Positions 1 to 10,872 of a DNA stretch of 64,000 nt are shown one piece after another. The stretch comes from Burkholderia sp. PAMC 26561 (GTDB lineage Bacteria; Pseudomonadota; Gammaproteobacteria; Burkholderiales; Burkholderiaceae), in NCBI RefSeq assembly GCF_001557535.2, contig NZ_CP014306.1, positions 1,302,001 through 1,366,000 of the forward strand. Direction: 5' to 3'. The position numbers and the translations under genes are program-made. The first letter of the stretch is position 1. Every line of letters begins with the position of its first letter. The notes under the pieces were generated by a model. That model worked only from the letters and a program-made list of their open reading frames with translations. It ran no database searches and had not been told where the DNA came from.

Positions 1-1515
1 GATCGGATTCTCGACTTCCTTCACCAGATGCGGCTTCATGACTACGCCGTCATTCGCAAGCGTCGCCGTGGCGTGGGCGAGCTGCAGGATGGTGAACGAG
101 TTGTACCCCTGTCCAATACCCAGGCTGATCGTCTCGCCTTCATACCAGCGCTGCTGTTCGGGCTTGCGATACGCCTTCTTCTTCCAATCCGTCGATGGAA
201 GGATGCCGCGCGCTTCGCCGTAGATATCGATGCCCGTGATCTGCCCGAAGCCCCACGGCTTCATGAAACCGGCCATCGCGTTCACGCCCAGATCGTGCGC
301 GAGCATGTAGAAATACGTGTCGTTGGAGACCACGATCGCGCGGTTCATGTCGACCCAGCCCTGACCCGCGCGCACGTCGTTGCGGAAGGTGTGGCCGCCG
401 AACGTGTACGAGCCCGGGTCCTGGAAACCCCAGCCCGGCGTGCGCTTGTGCAGCGTCAGCGCGGCGAGCGCCATGAACGGCTTGTAGGTCGAACCCGGCG
501 GATACGTGCCGTGCAGCGGACGGTTCAACAACGGATGATCGGGCGAATTGTTGAGCGAATCCCAGGTCTGCTGATCGATGCCGTCCACAAACGAATTCGG
601 ATCGAAACTCGGCGCCGACACAAACGCGAGCACATCGCCAGTCGATGGCTCGATGGCGACCAGCGCGCCGCGTTTGCCCGCGAACGCCTGCTCGGCGACC
701 TGCTGCAAGCCGATATCCAGCGACAACACCAGGTTGTTCCCCGGCGTGGCTTGCGTGCGCGACATGGTGCGCACCGGCCGTCCGCCCGCCGTCACTTCCA
801 CTTCCTCGAAACCCGTCAGCCCGTGCAACTCGGTCTCGTAGCTTTGCTCGACACCGATCTTGCCCATGTAATCGGAGCCCTTGTAGTTGTTCGCGTCCAG
901 ACGCGGATCGTAGTGATCGGTGTCGGCGTCGTTCTGGTCGCTTGCGGCGTCGATACGCTCCTGATCGCGCTGCGAAATCCGCCCGATATACCCGATCACG
1001 TGCGCCGCCGTCGGTCCCAGCGGATATTGGCGGAACAGCCGCGCGCGCACTTCCACGCCTGGGAAGCGGAAACGCTGCGCGGTGAACTGGGCGACTTCTT
1101 CGTCGGTGAGACGGGTCCGGATGGGCAGGCTCTCGAAGTTCTTCGAGTCTTCCAGCAGCTTCTTGAAGCGCCGGCGGTCGCGTGCGTCGACGGGAATCAC
1201 GGTCGCGATGCGGTCGATTTCATCGTCTAGCGTGGTGTTGATCTTCGATGGCGTGATTTCCAGCGTGTAAGCCGAATAGTTCTTTGCCAGCACGACGCCG
1301 TTGCGGTCGGTAATGATTCCGCGATTCGGCACGATAGGCGCAACCGAGATACGGTTTTCATCGGCCTGCAGTGAGTACTTGCTGAAATGCCAGACTTGCA
1401 GATACAGGAACCGCACGCCGATCAGCCCGAAGCAGACGAACACGAACAAGCCGGCGGCTGCCACGCGCAGGCGAAACTTCGATAACTGTTGTTCGGCGTT
1501 CTGAAATTCGGTCAT
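1..1515 (-). CDS. mrdA: Penicillin-binding protein 2, peptidoglycan transpeptidase (3' end outside window)
   Basis: Elongation-specific class B PBP that cross-links septum-independent peptidoglycan with RodA and MreBCD in the inner membrane. The ATG at 1515 opens 505 codons that run off the left edge. Near the N-terminus there is a single membrane anchor (VAAAGLFVFVCFGLIGVRFL), followed by the PBP dimerisation region and the transpeptidase domain. The active-site SxxK is seen as PPGSTYKPF and the SxN motif as VVSNDTYFY; the KTG box lies beyond the window. The gene follows mreD by 85 bp in the same direction, the usual mreBCD-mrdA-rodA order. Identification is firm; only the C-terminus is missing. 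Confidence 0.96.
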   Translation of the reverse strand, partial: MTEFQNAEQQLSKFRLRVAAAGLFVFVCFGLIGVRFLYLQVWHFSKYSLQADENRISVAPIVPNRGIITDRNGVVLAKNYSAYTLEITPSKINTTLDDEIDRIATVIPVDARDRRRFKKLLEDSKNFESLPIRTRLTDEEVAQFTAQRFRFPGVEVRARLFRQYPLGPTAAHVIGYIGRISQRDQERIDAASDQNDADTDHYDPRLDANNYKGSDYMGKIGVEQSYETELHGLTGFEEVEVTAGGRPVRTMSRTQATPGNNLVLSLDIGLQQVAEQAFAGKRGALVAIEPSTGDVLAFVSAPSFDPNSFVDGIDQQTWDSLNNSPDHPLLNRPLHGTYPPGSTYKPFMALAALTLHKRTPGWGFQDPGSYTFGGHTFRNDVRAGQGWVDMNRAIVVSNDTYFYMLAHDLGVNAMAGFMKPWGFGQITGIDIYGEARGILPSTDWKKKAYRKPEQQRWYEGETISLGIGQGYNSFTILQLAHATATLANDGVVMKPHLVKEVENPI

Positions 1516-1600
1516 GCAATCTTCGCGGGGACCGCGTATGTGGCGACTGTGGCGTGCGGCTTAACCGGCACACCGGCAGGCGCTTGAATCAACTGGCAAC

Positions 1601-2113
1601 TCAAATGGGACGTGTGTCGTCAGGATCGGTGGCGCGGCGCTGCGGAATCAGCAGCAGGAAACTCGCGAGCGGCCACAAAATGGCTTCCACGAATCCATCG
1701 ACCAGATAGCTCCAGCCGGGAAACGCCGCGCCGGTCAGCAGGCGAATCACGAACGGAACGATCTGCGCGCCGATCAGGAGCGGTGCGACCACGAACGTCT
1801 GCACGGGCAACGACATCCACAATACGCGCCTGTGAATGGTGATGGCGCCGTACGACAACAACGTATACGCAAGCGCGTGCTCGCCGAGCAGACTCGCATT
1901 GTGAACGTCCATCAACATGCCAAGCAAAAACGCGATGCCCATTCCGACACGCCGCGGCTGGTGAACGTTCCAGAAAAGCAGGACAACGGCCACAAAATCA
2001 GGCACGCCGGCCATCCGGCCCCACGGCATCAGGTTCAGCAGGAACGCGGCGGCCAGGCTGAACGTGATGAAGTAAGGATTGACCGGCTGCAGGATGTATT
2101 GCGGGCGGCTCAT
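1601..2113 (-). CDS. mreD: Rod shape-determining protein MreD
   Basis: A 170-aa, almost entirely hydrophobic inner-membrane protein of the elongasome, starting MSRPQYILQPVNPYFITFSL. The five or so membrane segments and the length fit the family. Its ATG overlaps the mreC stop by 4 nt (ATGA), indicating translational coupling. MreD links the MreB filament and MreC to the PBP2/RodA synthase. The identification rests on hydrophobic pattern plus operon position, because MreD sequences diverge strongly. Confidence 0.93.
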   Translation of the reverse strand: MSRPQYILQPVNPYFITFSLAAAFLLNLMPWGRMAGVPDFVAVVLLFWNVHQPRRVGMGIAFLLGMLMDVHNASLLGEHALAYTLLSYGAITIHRRVLWMSLPVQTFVVAPLLIGAQIVPFVIRLLTGAAFPGWSYLVDGFVEAILWPLASFLLLIPQRRATDPDDTRPI

Positions 2114-3222
2114 GGCGTGGCTCCGGGCGCGGGCCTGGCGGCGGGTTCTCGCCGGGCGTGCCCGGATCTGTTCGATGCCGCGTGCTCAGGCTTTTTCGCG
2201 GTGACGGCAGACGCCGGCTTCGCTGCTTCAGCGGCGGATGCCGGCGCGGCGGGCGTTGCCGCCGCTGCAGCCGGGGTCGCTGCGGGGGCGCTCGCGCTTT
2301 TCGCGGGCGCCGCCTTCTTCCTGCCCTTGTTTTCCTTTGCTTCCTTTGCGGCGGCCGCGGCTTCGATCTCTTCAGGATTCGGCGGCTGGTTGATCTCGTA
2401 ATGCAGCACCAGCAACTGGCGCGCGCCGCGCACCGGCGCAATGGGCAGGCAGACGACGCGGGCGAACGCGGTATCGGCTTGTTTATCGACGCGCACGACT
2501 TTCGCCACCGGCAAGCCCGGCGGATAGATTCCGTCCAGGCCGCTGGTCACGAGTTCGTCGCCGGTCTGGACGTCGGCGCTGATGGGTACGAAACGCAGGT
2601 CCAGCGTGTCGCCCTTCGGCGTGCCATAGATCACGCTGCGCAAACCGGTACGCACGATCTGCACAGGAACGGCCTGGTCCTTGTCGGAGAGCAGCGTCAC
2701 TTCGGATTGCAGCGGGAACACGCGGGTAATCTGGCCGATCACGCCATCTTCGTTGACTACCGGCGCGCCGTCCTGGATGCCCTGCTGCGAGCCTTTGCCA
2801 ATCACGACTTTCTGTGTGAACGGATCGCGTGTGTCGTATTGCACTTCTACGGGAGTAGTTTGCGTGACGGCGCGCGCCTGAAGCTGAAGGAGCGAGCGCA
2901 AATGGGCGTTCTCGGCGTTGAGCTGGGATGCGTCGCCCGCTTTTACAGACAACTCCAGGTTCTTTTCTTTCAACTTCGAGTTTTCGGTGCGCAGGGTTGC
3001 GCTGGTCACGGCCAGATCGGCGGCGCCCATGAAGATATCGCGCGGTACTAGCGCTGCGCGCTGCAACGGGTATAACCCCGCGCCCAGCACGCCACGCACG
3101 ATCTCGAGCGTGTTGAAACGCGCGTCGGAGATCAAAAGGGCGATTGCAAGCACCACGAAGAAGATCAATCTCGCGAGAGCGGATGGACCTTGCTTAAAGA
3201 GTGGCGGCGGACTGTATTCCAT
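2110..3222 (-). CDS. mreC: Rod shape-determining protein MreC
   Basis: Periplasmic elongasome scaffold of 370 aa. It has a short cytoplasmic tail (MEYSPPPLFKQGPSALARL), one membrane helix at about residues 17-36, then a coiled coil (about 75-115, heptad-like EN/LK segments) and the beta-barrel MreC core. The last ~85 residues are a low-complexity Ala/Lys/Pro tail with runs such as AAAAAKEAKENKGRKK, longer than in the enterobacterial protein. It lies between mreB and mreD and shares a 4-nt overlap with mreD. The Ala-rich tail is typical of Burkholderiaceae MreC and is probably disordered. Confidence 0.95.
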   Translation of the reverse strand: MEYSPPPLFKQGPSALARLIFFVVLAIALLISDARFNTLEIVRGVLGAGLYPLQRAALVPRDIFMGAADLAVTSATLRTENSKLKEKNLELSVKAGDASQLNAENAHLRSLLQLQARAVTQTTPVEVQYDTRDPFTQKVVIGKGSQQGIQDGAPVVNEDGVIGQITRVFPLQSEVTLLSDKDQAVPVQIVRTGLRSVIYGTPKGDTLDLRFVPISADVQTGDELVTSGLDGIYPPGLPVAKVVRVDKQADTAFARVVCLPIAPVRGARQLLVLHYEINQPPNPEEIEAAAAAKEAKENKGRKKAAPAKSASAPAATPAAAAATPAAPASAAEAAKPASAVTAKKPEHAASNRSGHARREPAARPAPGATP

Positions 3223-3399
3223 GGTCGGCGCCGAGGGCGTGAGCAGTTAAATCGATGCTGCGGGTCCGCGTGAAGTAGCGGCCCTGCCCAGCGCAGAGCG
3301 TTGCGGCCCGGAGCCACATTGGGCCGGGCCACGTGAACGCTTGCGCAAGTCGCAACCCTCGCGCACGTCGCAGTTGTTTCATTGAGCGAGTGCGTGTTG

Positions 3400-3424
3400 T
3401 TGACGCCTTCGTAAAAGGCGTCAA
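3400..3424 (-). other. Perfect hairpin just after mreB
   Basis: TTGACGCCTT and AAGGCGTCAA form a perfect 10-bp stem around a 5-nt loop, starting 4 nt past the mreB stop codon. No U-run follows in the mreC direction, so it looks like an RNA processing or mRNA-stabilising hairpin, or a partial attenuator, rather than a full terminator. It sits in the 205-bp gap between mreB and mreC. Confidence 0.6.
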
Positions 3425-3427
3425 GAC

Positions 3428-4471
<1,044 letters not shown>

Positions 4472-4705
4472 TCAAAAATCCTGTCTCGCTGGGAGCCGTG
4501 CCTCGCTTCGAGCGCCAAAGGACGGCAGCGGAAAAAATTGACAGCCTGCAGCCGGACCCAATTGGTCGCGAACATTGCAAAGCTGCGAAGAAAATCTACC
4601 GGAGGATGCAAGCAAACCAGGCGCACACTTTTCTGAAAAATCTGTAACTAAGAAAAGGCCGCTGGCAAGTCGATCCGGATTTGGGTCGAACGCGTAATGA
4701 TACCT

Positions 4706-4711
4706 TATAAT
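4706..4711 (+). promoter_or_regulatory. Likely -10 element of the gatCAB promoter
   Basis: A perfect TATAAT lies about 130 bp upstream of gatC in the mreB-gatC divergent gap (4472-4840). The -35 is weak: TTGGGT at 4681-4686 would give a 19-bp spacer. The rest of this gap shows no gene. An in-frame extension of gatC back to 4697 has no ribosome-binding site and would start inside the promoter. Confidence 0.45.
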
Positions 4712-4840
4712 TTTGGGGTATTCGAAGGAAAAGGACGGTACATTTTGCCACCGTCAGGCCTGCTTTCTAAGGCTCCTTATCTCGAATTGAAGTCGCGCTG
4801 TTTGTTGCGCGAAAGTCGCATAAATAGACCGGTGAAACGA

Positions 4841-5140
4841 ATGTCTCTGACCCTGACCGATGTAAAACGCATTGCGCACCTCGCGCGGCTGGAATTGCCC
4901 GAACACGAGGCCGAACCCACCCTCGCGCGCCTGAACGATTTCTTCGGTCTCGTGGAGCAGATGCAAGCTGTAGACACCACGGGAATCGAACCGCTTGCTC
5001 ACCCGATCGAACAAATCCAGCAAGTCGAACTGCGTTTGCGAAACGATGCTGTTACAGAGCATGTAAACCGCGAAGAGTTCCAGCGGCCTGCGCCTGCCGT
5101 GCGCGACGGCTTGTATCTCGTGCCGAAAGTGATCGAATAG
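4841..5140 (+). CDS. gatC: Asp-tRNA(Asn)/Glu-tRNA(Gln) amidotransferase subunit C
   Basis: A 99-aa small subunit that stabilises GatA and bridges it to GatB in the transamidosome making Gln-tRNA(Gln) and/or Asn-tRNA(Asn). It starts [19 protein letters not shown], the standard GatC N-terminus, and contains GIEPLAHP and the C-terminal [21 protein letters not shown]. The frame is open further upstream, but family alignment and length place the start at the ATG at 4841. It is first in gatC-gatA-gatB. Confidence 0.96.
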   Translation: MSLTLTDVKRIAHLARLELPEHEAEPTLARLNDFFGLVEQMQAVDTTGIEPLAHPIEQIQQVELRLRNDAVTEHVNREEFQRPAPAVRDGLYLVPKVIE

Positions 5141-5246
5141 TGATGCAATAGTGATTGAACAAGCGGGCCGCCAGCACAGCAACGGCACCGCAGCACCGCA
5201 CGAAAACTAAAAGACGCGGCACATGGCGTCTATCAGGAAAAACGCA

Positions 5247-6740
5247 ATGCATCAGAAAAGCTTGACCGAACTGCGCGCGGCACTTGACGCAAAAACCCTT
5301 TCCGCCGTCGAACTCGCGCAGGTGTTCCTGCAGCGCATCGGCGCAGCGAAGGATCTCAACGCCTTTATCAGCGTCGATCACGCACTCACCCTCGAGCAGG
5401 CGAAAGCAGCGGATGCGCTCATTGCCCAAGGCAAAGCGGGTCCGCTGACGGGTTTGCCCATCGCGCACAAGGACGTGTTCGTCACGCGCGGATGGAGCTC
5501 GACGGCGGGCTCGAAGATGCTCGAGAACTACAAGAGCCCCTTCGATGCCACCGTCGTCGACCGCTTGAAGAACGCGGGCATGGTGACGCTCGGCAAAACG
5601 AATATGGACGAATTTGCGATGGGTTCGTCGAACGAGAATTCGTACTTCGGCCCGGTCAAGAATCCGTGGGACCTGAAAGCGGTTCCGGGCGGATCGTCGG
5701 GTGGCTCGGCTGCAGCGGTCGCCGCGCGGCTCGCGCCCGCCGCTACCGGCACGGACACGGGCGGCTCGATTCGCCAGCCTGCATCGTTCACGGGCGTTAC
5801 GGGAATCAAACCCACGTACGGGCGCGTTTCGCGTTACGGCATGATCGCGTTCGCTTCGTCGCTGGATCAGGGCGGCCCCATGGCTCGCAGCGCCGCGGAT
5901 TGCGGCGTGTTGCTCAACGCGATTGCATCGTTTGATCCACGCGATTCGACCAGCCTCGAGCGCGAGGACGAAGACTACACGCGTTACATCGGCCAGCCCT
6001 GGTCCGGTCATGATGCGGCCAGGCCGCTGGCGGGATTGCGCATCGGTTTGCCGAAGGAATTTTTTGGCGAAGGCTTGAGCGCCGAAGTTCGCCGCGCGGT
6101 GGACGCGGCGTTGAAGCAATATGAAGCGCTCGGCGCGACGCTCGTCGAGGTATCGCTGCCGAAGACCGAGTTGTCGATTCCCGTGTACTACATCATCGCG
6201 CCGGCGGAGGCATCGTCGAATCTGTCGCGGTTCGACGGCGTGCGTTACGGCCATCGCGCGGCCGAATACACCGATCTTCTCGATATGTACAAGAAGTCGC
6301 GCGCCGAGGGTTTCGGACCGGAAGTGAAGCGCCGAATTCTGGTCGGCGCGTACGTGTTGTCGCACGGCTATTACGACGCGTATTACGTCCAGGCGCAAAA
6401 GATCCGCCGCATCATCGCGCAGGATTTCCAGGAAGCATTCAACCACTGCGATGTGATCATGGGACCGGTCGCACCCTCCGTTGCATGGAATCTCGGCGAG
6501 AAAGCCGATGATCCCGTCCAGATGTATCTCGCCGATATCTACACGTTGTCGATCAGTCTCGCCGGCTTGCCTGGCATGAGCGTGCCTTGCGGCTTCGGCG
6601 CTGCGGGCAGTGCGCATGCCACGCGGCCGGTCGGCTTGCAGATCATCGGCAACTATTTCAACGAAGCCCGGTTGCTGCAGGTCGCCGACGCGTTTCAGCG
6701 CGCGACCGACTGGCATGTGCAATCACCCGCAGGAGTCTGA
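5247..6740 (+). CDS. gatA: Asp/Glu-tRNA amidotransferase subunit A (amidase)
   Basis: A 497-aa glutaminase subunit that releases ammonia for transamidation of misacylated tRNA. The amidase-signature Ser-Ser-Lys triad is visible: Lys in PIAHKDVF, the glycine-serine-rich stretch [13 protein letters not shown] and the nucleophile region [15 protein letters not shown] prefer the ATG at 5247 ([13 protein letters not shown]), preceded by AGGAAAAACGC and matching the family start, over the in-frame ATG at 5223. The stop is 3 nt before gatB. The protein is intact and of usual length. Confidence 0.97.
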   Translation: MHQKSLTELRAALDAKTLSAVELAQVFLQRIGAAKDLNAFISVDHALTLEQAKAADALIAQGKAGPLTGLPIAHKDVFVTRGWSSTAGSKMLENYKSPFDATVVDRLKNAGMVTLGKTNMDEFAMGSSNENSYFGPVKNPWDLKAVPGGSSGGSAAAVAARLAPAATGTDTGGSIRQPASFTGVTGIKPTYGRVSRYGMIAFASSLDQGGPMARSAADCGVLLNAIASFDPRDSTSLEREDEDYTRYIGQPWSGHDAARPLAGLRIGLPKEFFGEGLSAEVRRAVDAALKQYEALGATLVEVSLPKTELSIPVYYIIAPAEASSNLSRFDGVRYGHRAAEYTDLLDMYKKSRAEGFGPEVKRRILVGAYVLSHGYYDAYYVQAQKIRRIIAQDFQEAFNHCDVIMGPVAPSVAWNLGEKADDPVQMYLADIYTLSISLAGLPGMSVPCGFGAAGSAHATRPVGLQIIGNYFNEARLLQVADAFQRATDWHVQSPAGV

Positions 6741-6743
6741 GTT

Positions 6744-8216
6744 ATGCAGTGGGAAGTCGTTATCGGTCTTGAGACGCACGCGCAGTTGTCAACGGTCTCG
6801 AAGATTTTCTCGGGCGCGGCCACGCAGTTCGGCGCGGAGCCGAACACGCAAGCCTGTCCTGTCGACCTGGCGTTGCCCGGTTCGTTGCCTGTGATGAATC
6901 GCGGCGCTGTTGAACGTGCAATTCGCCTGGGTCTTGCGATTGGCGCGACTATCGCGCCGCGCAGCATTTTCGCTCGCAAAAACTATTTCTATCCCGATCT
7001 GCCGAAGGGCTATCAGATCAGCCAGTTCGAGATTCCGGTCGTGCAAGGCGGCAGCGTCACGATCCACGTTCCGGCAAACGAAAAAACCGGCAAGGCCGCG
7101 TACGATAAAACCGTCAACCTGACGCGCGCGCATCTGGAGGAAGACGCCGGCAAGTCGCTGCACGAAGACTTTGCGGGCATGACGGGTATCGACTTGAATC
7201 GTGCCGGCACGCCGCTGCTCGAGATCGTGACGGAGCCGGAAATGCGCAGCGCGGCGGAAGCCGTGGCGTACGCGAAGAGCCTGCACACGCTCGTGCAATG
7301 GCTCGGCATTTGCGACGGCAACATGCAGGAAGGCTCGTTCCGTTGCGACGCGAACGTCTCGGTGCGGCCGGTCGGCCAGGTTGAGTTTGGCACGCGCGCC
7401 GAGATCAAGAACCTGAACTCGTTCCGGTTTCTCGAAGAAGCGATCCAGTACGAAGTGCGCCGCCAGATCGAGTTGATTGAAGACGGCGGTACGGTCGTGC
7501 AGGAAACGCGTTTATACGATCCGGATAAACGTGAGACGCGTTCAATGCGCAGCAAGGAAGACGCGCACGATTACCGGTATTTCCCTGATCCGGATCTGAT
7601 GCCGCTCGCTATCGACGAAGCGTGGATCGCGCGTGTTCGCAGCGAACTTCCGGAGTTACCGGAAGCGATGCAAACGCGTTTTGTCGAGCAATATGGTTTG
7701 ACGCAGTACGACGCGGTCGGGCTGACGTCGTCGCAGGGCATGTCGGCTTATTTCGAGAACGTGGTCTCGAAAGTCGGGGCCGCGAACGCCAAGCTCGCGG
7801 CCAACTGGCTGATGGGTGAAGTGTCGTCGCAACTGAATCGTGAGTCGCTGGACATTGCGAGCTTGCCTGTTTCGCCCGCGCAGCTCGCGCTCGTGATTCA
7901 GCGCATCGCGGACGGCACCATCTCGAACAAGATCGCCAAGGATATCTTCCAGGCGATCTGGGAAGAGAAGGCCACTGACGACGCGGCGGCTGACCGGATC
8001 ATCGAAGCGAAGGGGCTGAAGCAGATCTCGGATACGGGCGCGCTGGAAGCGATCATCGACGAGGTGATGGCCGCGAACCAGAAGTCGGTGGATGAATACC
8101 GCTCCGGCAAGGAAAAGGCGTTCAACGCGCTGATCGGTCAGGCAATGAAAGCGACCAAGGGCAAGGCGAATCCGCAGCAGGTCAACGAGCTTTTGAAGAA
8201 GAAATTATCCTCTTGA
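6744..8216 (+). CDS. gatB: Asp/Glu-tRNA amidotransferase subunit B
   Basis: A 490-aa kinase/transamidase subunit that phosphorylates the tRNA-bound Glu/Asp and accepts ammonia from GatA. It starts [24 protein letters not shown], the family hallmark, and contains [14 protein letters not shown] and the C-terminal helical YqeY-like tRNA-binding tail ending [12 protein letters not shown]. It is the last gene of gatCAB and is followed by a strong intrinsic terminator. Confidence 0.98.
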   Translation: MQWEVVIGLETHAQLSTVSKIFSGAATQFGAEPNTQACPVDLALPGSLPVMNRGAVERAIRLGLAIGATIAPRSIFARKNYFYPDLPKGYQISQFEIPVVQGGSVTIHVPANEKTGKAAYDKTVNLTRAHLEEDAGKSLHEDFAGMTGIDLNRAGTPLLEIVTEPEMRSAAEAVAYAKSLHTLVQWLGICDGNMQEGSFRCDANVSVRPVGQVEFGTRAEIKNLNSFRFLEEAIQYEVRRQIELIEDGGTVVQETRLYDPDKRETRSMRSKEDAHDYRYFPDPDLMPLAIDEAWIARVRSELPELPEAMQTRFVEQYGLTQYDAVGLTSSQGMSAYFENVVSKVGAANAKLAANWLMGEVSSQLNRESLDIASLPVSPAQLALVIQRIADGTISNKIAKDIFQAIWEEKATDDAAADRIIEAKGLKQISDTGALEAIIDEVMAANQKSVDEYRSGKEKAFNALIGQAMKATKGKANPQQVNELLKKKLSS

Positions 8217-8251
8217 TGTGCAGGCCGGTGTCTGACGGCTGAGGTACTCGC

Positions 8252-8291
8252 GGGTTGCTGCTGGTCTGGTCTGGCAGCAACCCTTTATTTT
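8252..8291 (+). terminator. Rho-independent terminator after gatB
   Basis: GGGTTGCTGC and GCAGCAACCC form a perfect 10-bp stem with a 12-nt loop, followed by TTTATTTTA. It closes the gatCAB transcript and overlaps the region just before the PPK2 gene. Confidence 0.85.
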
Positions 8292-8319
8292 ATGAATGTC
8301 GACGAGCGGGAGCACGCGC

Positions 8320-9156
8320 GTGGCCAAGAAACCTGATCTGGACGATTACCGCGTGCCGTATTTCGACGGCAAGAAGATCAAAACGTTTGATCTCGCTTCC
8401 ATCGACACAGCGTCGAAGCCGTTCTCCTCCGGCTCGAAAGACGACGACCGTGCGCGTTTGAGCGAGTTGAACGCAGCACTCGACGGATTGCAGGACAAAC
8501 TCCACACACAGCGCAAGCAACGCGTCCTGCTGATCCTGCAAGGCATGGATACAAGCGGCAAGGACGGCACCATTCGCGGCATTTTCCAGGACGTCGATCC
8601 GCTCGGTTTGCGGATCGTGCCGTTCAAGGCGCCTTCCGAAGTCGAGGCCGCGCACGACTTTCTCTGGCGGGTTCATTCCCAGGCGCCGGCCGCGGGCGAG
8701 CTGACCGTTTTCAATCGCAGCCAGTACGAAGACGTGCTCGTGCCGCGCGTGCTCGAGCAAATCGATAAAGACGAATGCGAGCGCCGTTACGCGCATATCC
8801 GCAACTTCGAAGCGCTCCTCGCCGACAGCGGCACGACGATCGTGAAATGCTTCCTGCATATATCGAAGGACGAGCAGAAGGAGCGTTTGCAGGCGCGTAT
8901 CGATAATCCGGAAAAGCACTGGAAATTCGATCCGTCCGATCTGGAAGCCCGCAAGCAGTGGGACGACTATCAGCAAGCCTACGCGGACGCCTTGGGCGCG
9001 ACATCGACCGAGTTTGCGCCGTGGTATGTCATTCCCGCTGATTCGAAACCGCACCGTAACGTCATGGTCGCCGAATTGATCACGCGCACCATGCAGAGTT
9101 TGAAACTCGAATATCCGCCGGCGGAGGAATCGCTGAAAGGGATCAAGGTCGAGTAA
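8320..9156 (+). CDS. Polyphosphate kinase 2 family protein
   Basis: Soluble PPK2-type enzyme (278 aa) that moves phosphate between polyphosphate and nucleotides, probably polyP:AMP/ADP phosphotransfer (class III-like length). The Walker A is GMDTSGKDGTIRG and the Walker B-lid region is FNRSQYEDVLVPRV; the C-terminus holds the WYVIPADSKPHRNVMVAELI motif of the family. I chose the GTG at 8320 (protein start AKKPDLDDYRVPY), preceded by GGGAG, because the upstream ATG at 8296 lies right behind the terminator stem without a ribosome-binding site. Direction of the reaction and class cannot be fixed by eye. Confidence 0.9.
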   Translation: MAKKPDLDDYRVPYFDGKKIKTFDLASIDTASKPFSSGSKDDDRARLSELNAALDGLQDKLHTQRKQRVLLILQGMDTSGKDGTIRGIFQDVDPLGLRIVPFKAPSEVEAAHDFLWRVHSQAPAAGELTVFNRSQYEDVLVPRVLEQIDKDECERRYAHIRNFEALLADSGTTIVKCFLHISKDEQKERLQARIDNPEKHWKFDPSDLEARKQWDDYQQAYADALGATSTEFAPWYVIPADSKPHRNVMVAELITRTMQSLKLEYPPAEESLKGIKVE

Positions 9157-9179
9157 TCAACAACTTATAAGGAAGTTTC

Positions 9180-9953
9180 ATGTTTCGTGTCATCACCGCC
9201 AATTTGAACGGTATTCGATCGGCCGCGAGGAAAGGGTTCTTCGACTGGTTCGGTCAACAGGACGCAGACGTTGTATGCGTGCAGGAAATCAAATGCTCGC
9301 AGGACGATCTGACGCCGGAGTTTCTGGCGCCGCACGGTTTCCAGGGTTATTTCCAGCATGCCGTGAAGAAGGGTTATTCGGGTGCCGGGCTTTATACAAA
9401 GCACAAGCCGGATGAAGTGATCATCGGTTTCGGCAGCGAGGAATTCGATCCTGAAGGGCGTTATGTCGAGGCGCGCTTTGGAGATCTATCGGTTATTTCC
9501 GTGTATGTGCCGTCCGGTTCCAGCGGCGAGGAACGGCAGCAGGCGAAGTATCGGTTCATGGCTGAATTCATGCCGCACCTTGAGCAACTCGCGGCGACGC
9601 GCGAAGTGATTCTGTGCGGCGACGTGAACATCGTGCACAAGGAAATCGATATCAAGAACTGGAAGAGCAACCAGAAGAATTCCGGTTGCCTGCCGGAAGA
9701 GCGCGCATGGCTCACCCAACTGTTCGATGAAAAATCCTACGTCGATGTATTCAGGACGCTCGACCAGCGTCCTGAGCAATATACGTGGTGGAGCAATCGC
9801 GGACAGGCCTATGCCAAGAACGTCGGGTGGCGGATCGATTACCAGATCGCTACGAAAGGCGTGGCCGATACAGCGGCGGCGACTTCGGTCTTCCGCGAGA
9901 TCAAGTTCAGCGATCATGCGCCGCTCATCATCGATTACGACTGGAAGGTTTGA
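9180..9953 (+). CDS. xth: Exodeoxyribonuclease III (AP endonuclease)
   Basis: A 257-aa EEP-fold DNA repair nuclease cutting abasic sites and 3' blocking groups. Catalytic motifs are in order: N in ITANLNGIRSA, metal-binding E in VQEIKC, CGDVNIVHKEIDIKN, and the C-terminal FSDHAPLIIDY. Its ATG follows the PPK2 stop by 23 bp with an AAGGAAG ribosome-binding site, so the two may be cotranscribed. It converges on the M48 protease gene with only 13 bp between them. Confidence 0.96.
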   Translation: MFRVITANLNGIRSAARKGFFDWFGQQDADVVCVQEIKCSQDDLTPEFLAPHGFQGYFQHAVKKGYSGAGLYTKHKPDEVIIGFGSEEFDPEGRYVEARFGDLSVISVYVPSGSSGEERQQAKYRFMAEFMPHLEQLAATREVILCGDVNIVHKEIDIKNWKSNQKNSGCLPEERAWLTQLFDEKSYVDVFRTLDQRPEQYTWWSNRGQAYAKNVGWRIDYQIATKGVADTAAATSVFREIKFSDHAPLIIDYDWKV

Positions 9954-9966
9954 GGAGGGGCCGCCT

Positions 9967-10872
9967 TTACGATCTGGGTTTCTTGAAGCGCCCCATCCCG
10001 GCATAGTTCGGCAATTGGTCGACTGTCAGGCCAAGCGCCTTGGCGTAGAGCGGCATCATGTCGGGCAGGCGCTTCATCAGGTCGTGCACGCGATCGGCGC
10101 CAAACGGATGCATCCAGATAAATCCGTTCGGCGTGCGCCTCGTCGCCGAATCAATCTTTTTCCACAAGGTCACGGCGGCGCGCGGATCGTATCCCGCCCG
10201 GGATGCAATCTCGCTGCCGATCACATCGGCCTCGGTCTCATCCGCCGGCGTGTATCGCATGGCCAGCAATTGCTCGCCGATGCCTAAGGGCGCCGAAATG
10301 ATATCGGCGAAACCGAACAGCGGCGGAATCGTGCCCGTGGTCAATTGCGCGGCCTGCTGACGCCCGAGCCGGTCCCGTGCGTGTTCACGCAACGCGTGGG
10401 CAATTTCATGGCCGATCATCATGCCGAGCTCGTTGTCGTTGAGCCGCAACCGCTCGATCAAACCGCTATAGATCACAATCTTGCCGCCCGGCAGGCAATA
10501 CATGCGAATCTCGTTCGATCGCACCACGTTGATCTGCCATTTCCAGTTCTTCGAGCGGTCATTCCATTTCAGCGCAAACGGGATCTCGCGATTCGCGATG
10601 TCGCGGGCGCGTTTGACGAGCGGGTTGTCATCGCCGAGAAGATGTTTCGTGCGCTGGGCTTCATGGAGAATTTGTTGATATTCATCGGCGGATTGCTGTT
10701 CGAGTGTCGCCGATGGAATCAGGTTGCGGAACAACGCCGCATTGCCAAAGCGAATCTGGCCGCTCGCCGCCGAGTATGGCTGCTGCGAGACTGCATCGGA
10801 CGCTGCGAAAGACGCGCCGGCCTGAAGCGTCATGGCGCAGGCCGTGACGCGGATTAACGCGTGCACCTTCAT
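9967..10872 (-). CDS. M48-family zinc metalloprotease, exported
   Basis: A 301-aa periplasmic protease, LoiP/YcaL-like. The signal peptide is MKVHALIRVTACAMTLQAGASFA. The zinc motif HEXXH is MIGHEIAHALREHARDR, and the third ligand region is DETEADVIGSEIASRAGYDP. The ATG at 10872 overlaps the stop of the AmpG-like gene by ATGA, so translation is coupled; the longer in-frame opening just reads back into that gene. Family function is outer-membrane or envelope quality control; the substrate is unknown here. Coupling with a muropeptide permease hints at envelope maintenance (inference). Confidence 0.9.
   Translation of the reverse strand: MKVHALIRVTACAMTLQAGASFAASDAVSQQPYSAASGQIRFGNAALFRNLIPSATLEQQSADEYQQILHEAQRTKHLLGDDNPLVKRARDIANREIPFALKWNDRSKNWKWQINVVRSNEIRMYCLPGGKIVIYSGLIERLRLNDNELGMMIGHEIAHALREHARDRLGRQQAAQLTTGTIPPLFGFADIISAPLGIGEQLLAMRYTPADETEADVIGSEIASRAGYDPRAAVTLWKKIDSATRRTPNGFIWMHPFGADRVHDLMKRLPDMMPLYAKALGLTVDQLPNYAGMGRFKKPRS

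Noticed and set aside
28..1230. 400-aa open frame opposite mrdA
   Set aside because: Antisense artefact of the PBP2 gene, whose STYK and SND motifs are intact on the minus strand.
5052..6722. 556-aa open frame opposite gatA
   Set aside because: Shadow of a GC-rich, highly conserved gene; its sequence is compositionally abnormal (Arg-rich) and gatA is beyond doubt.
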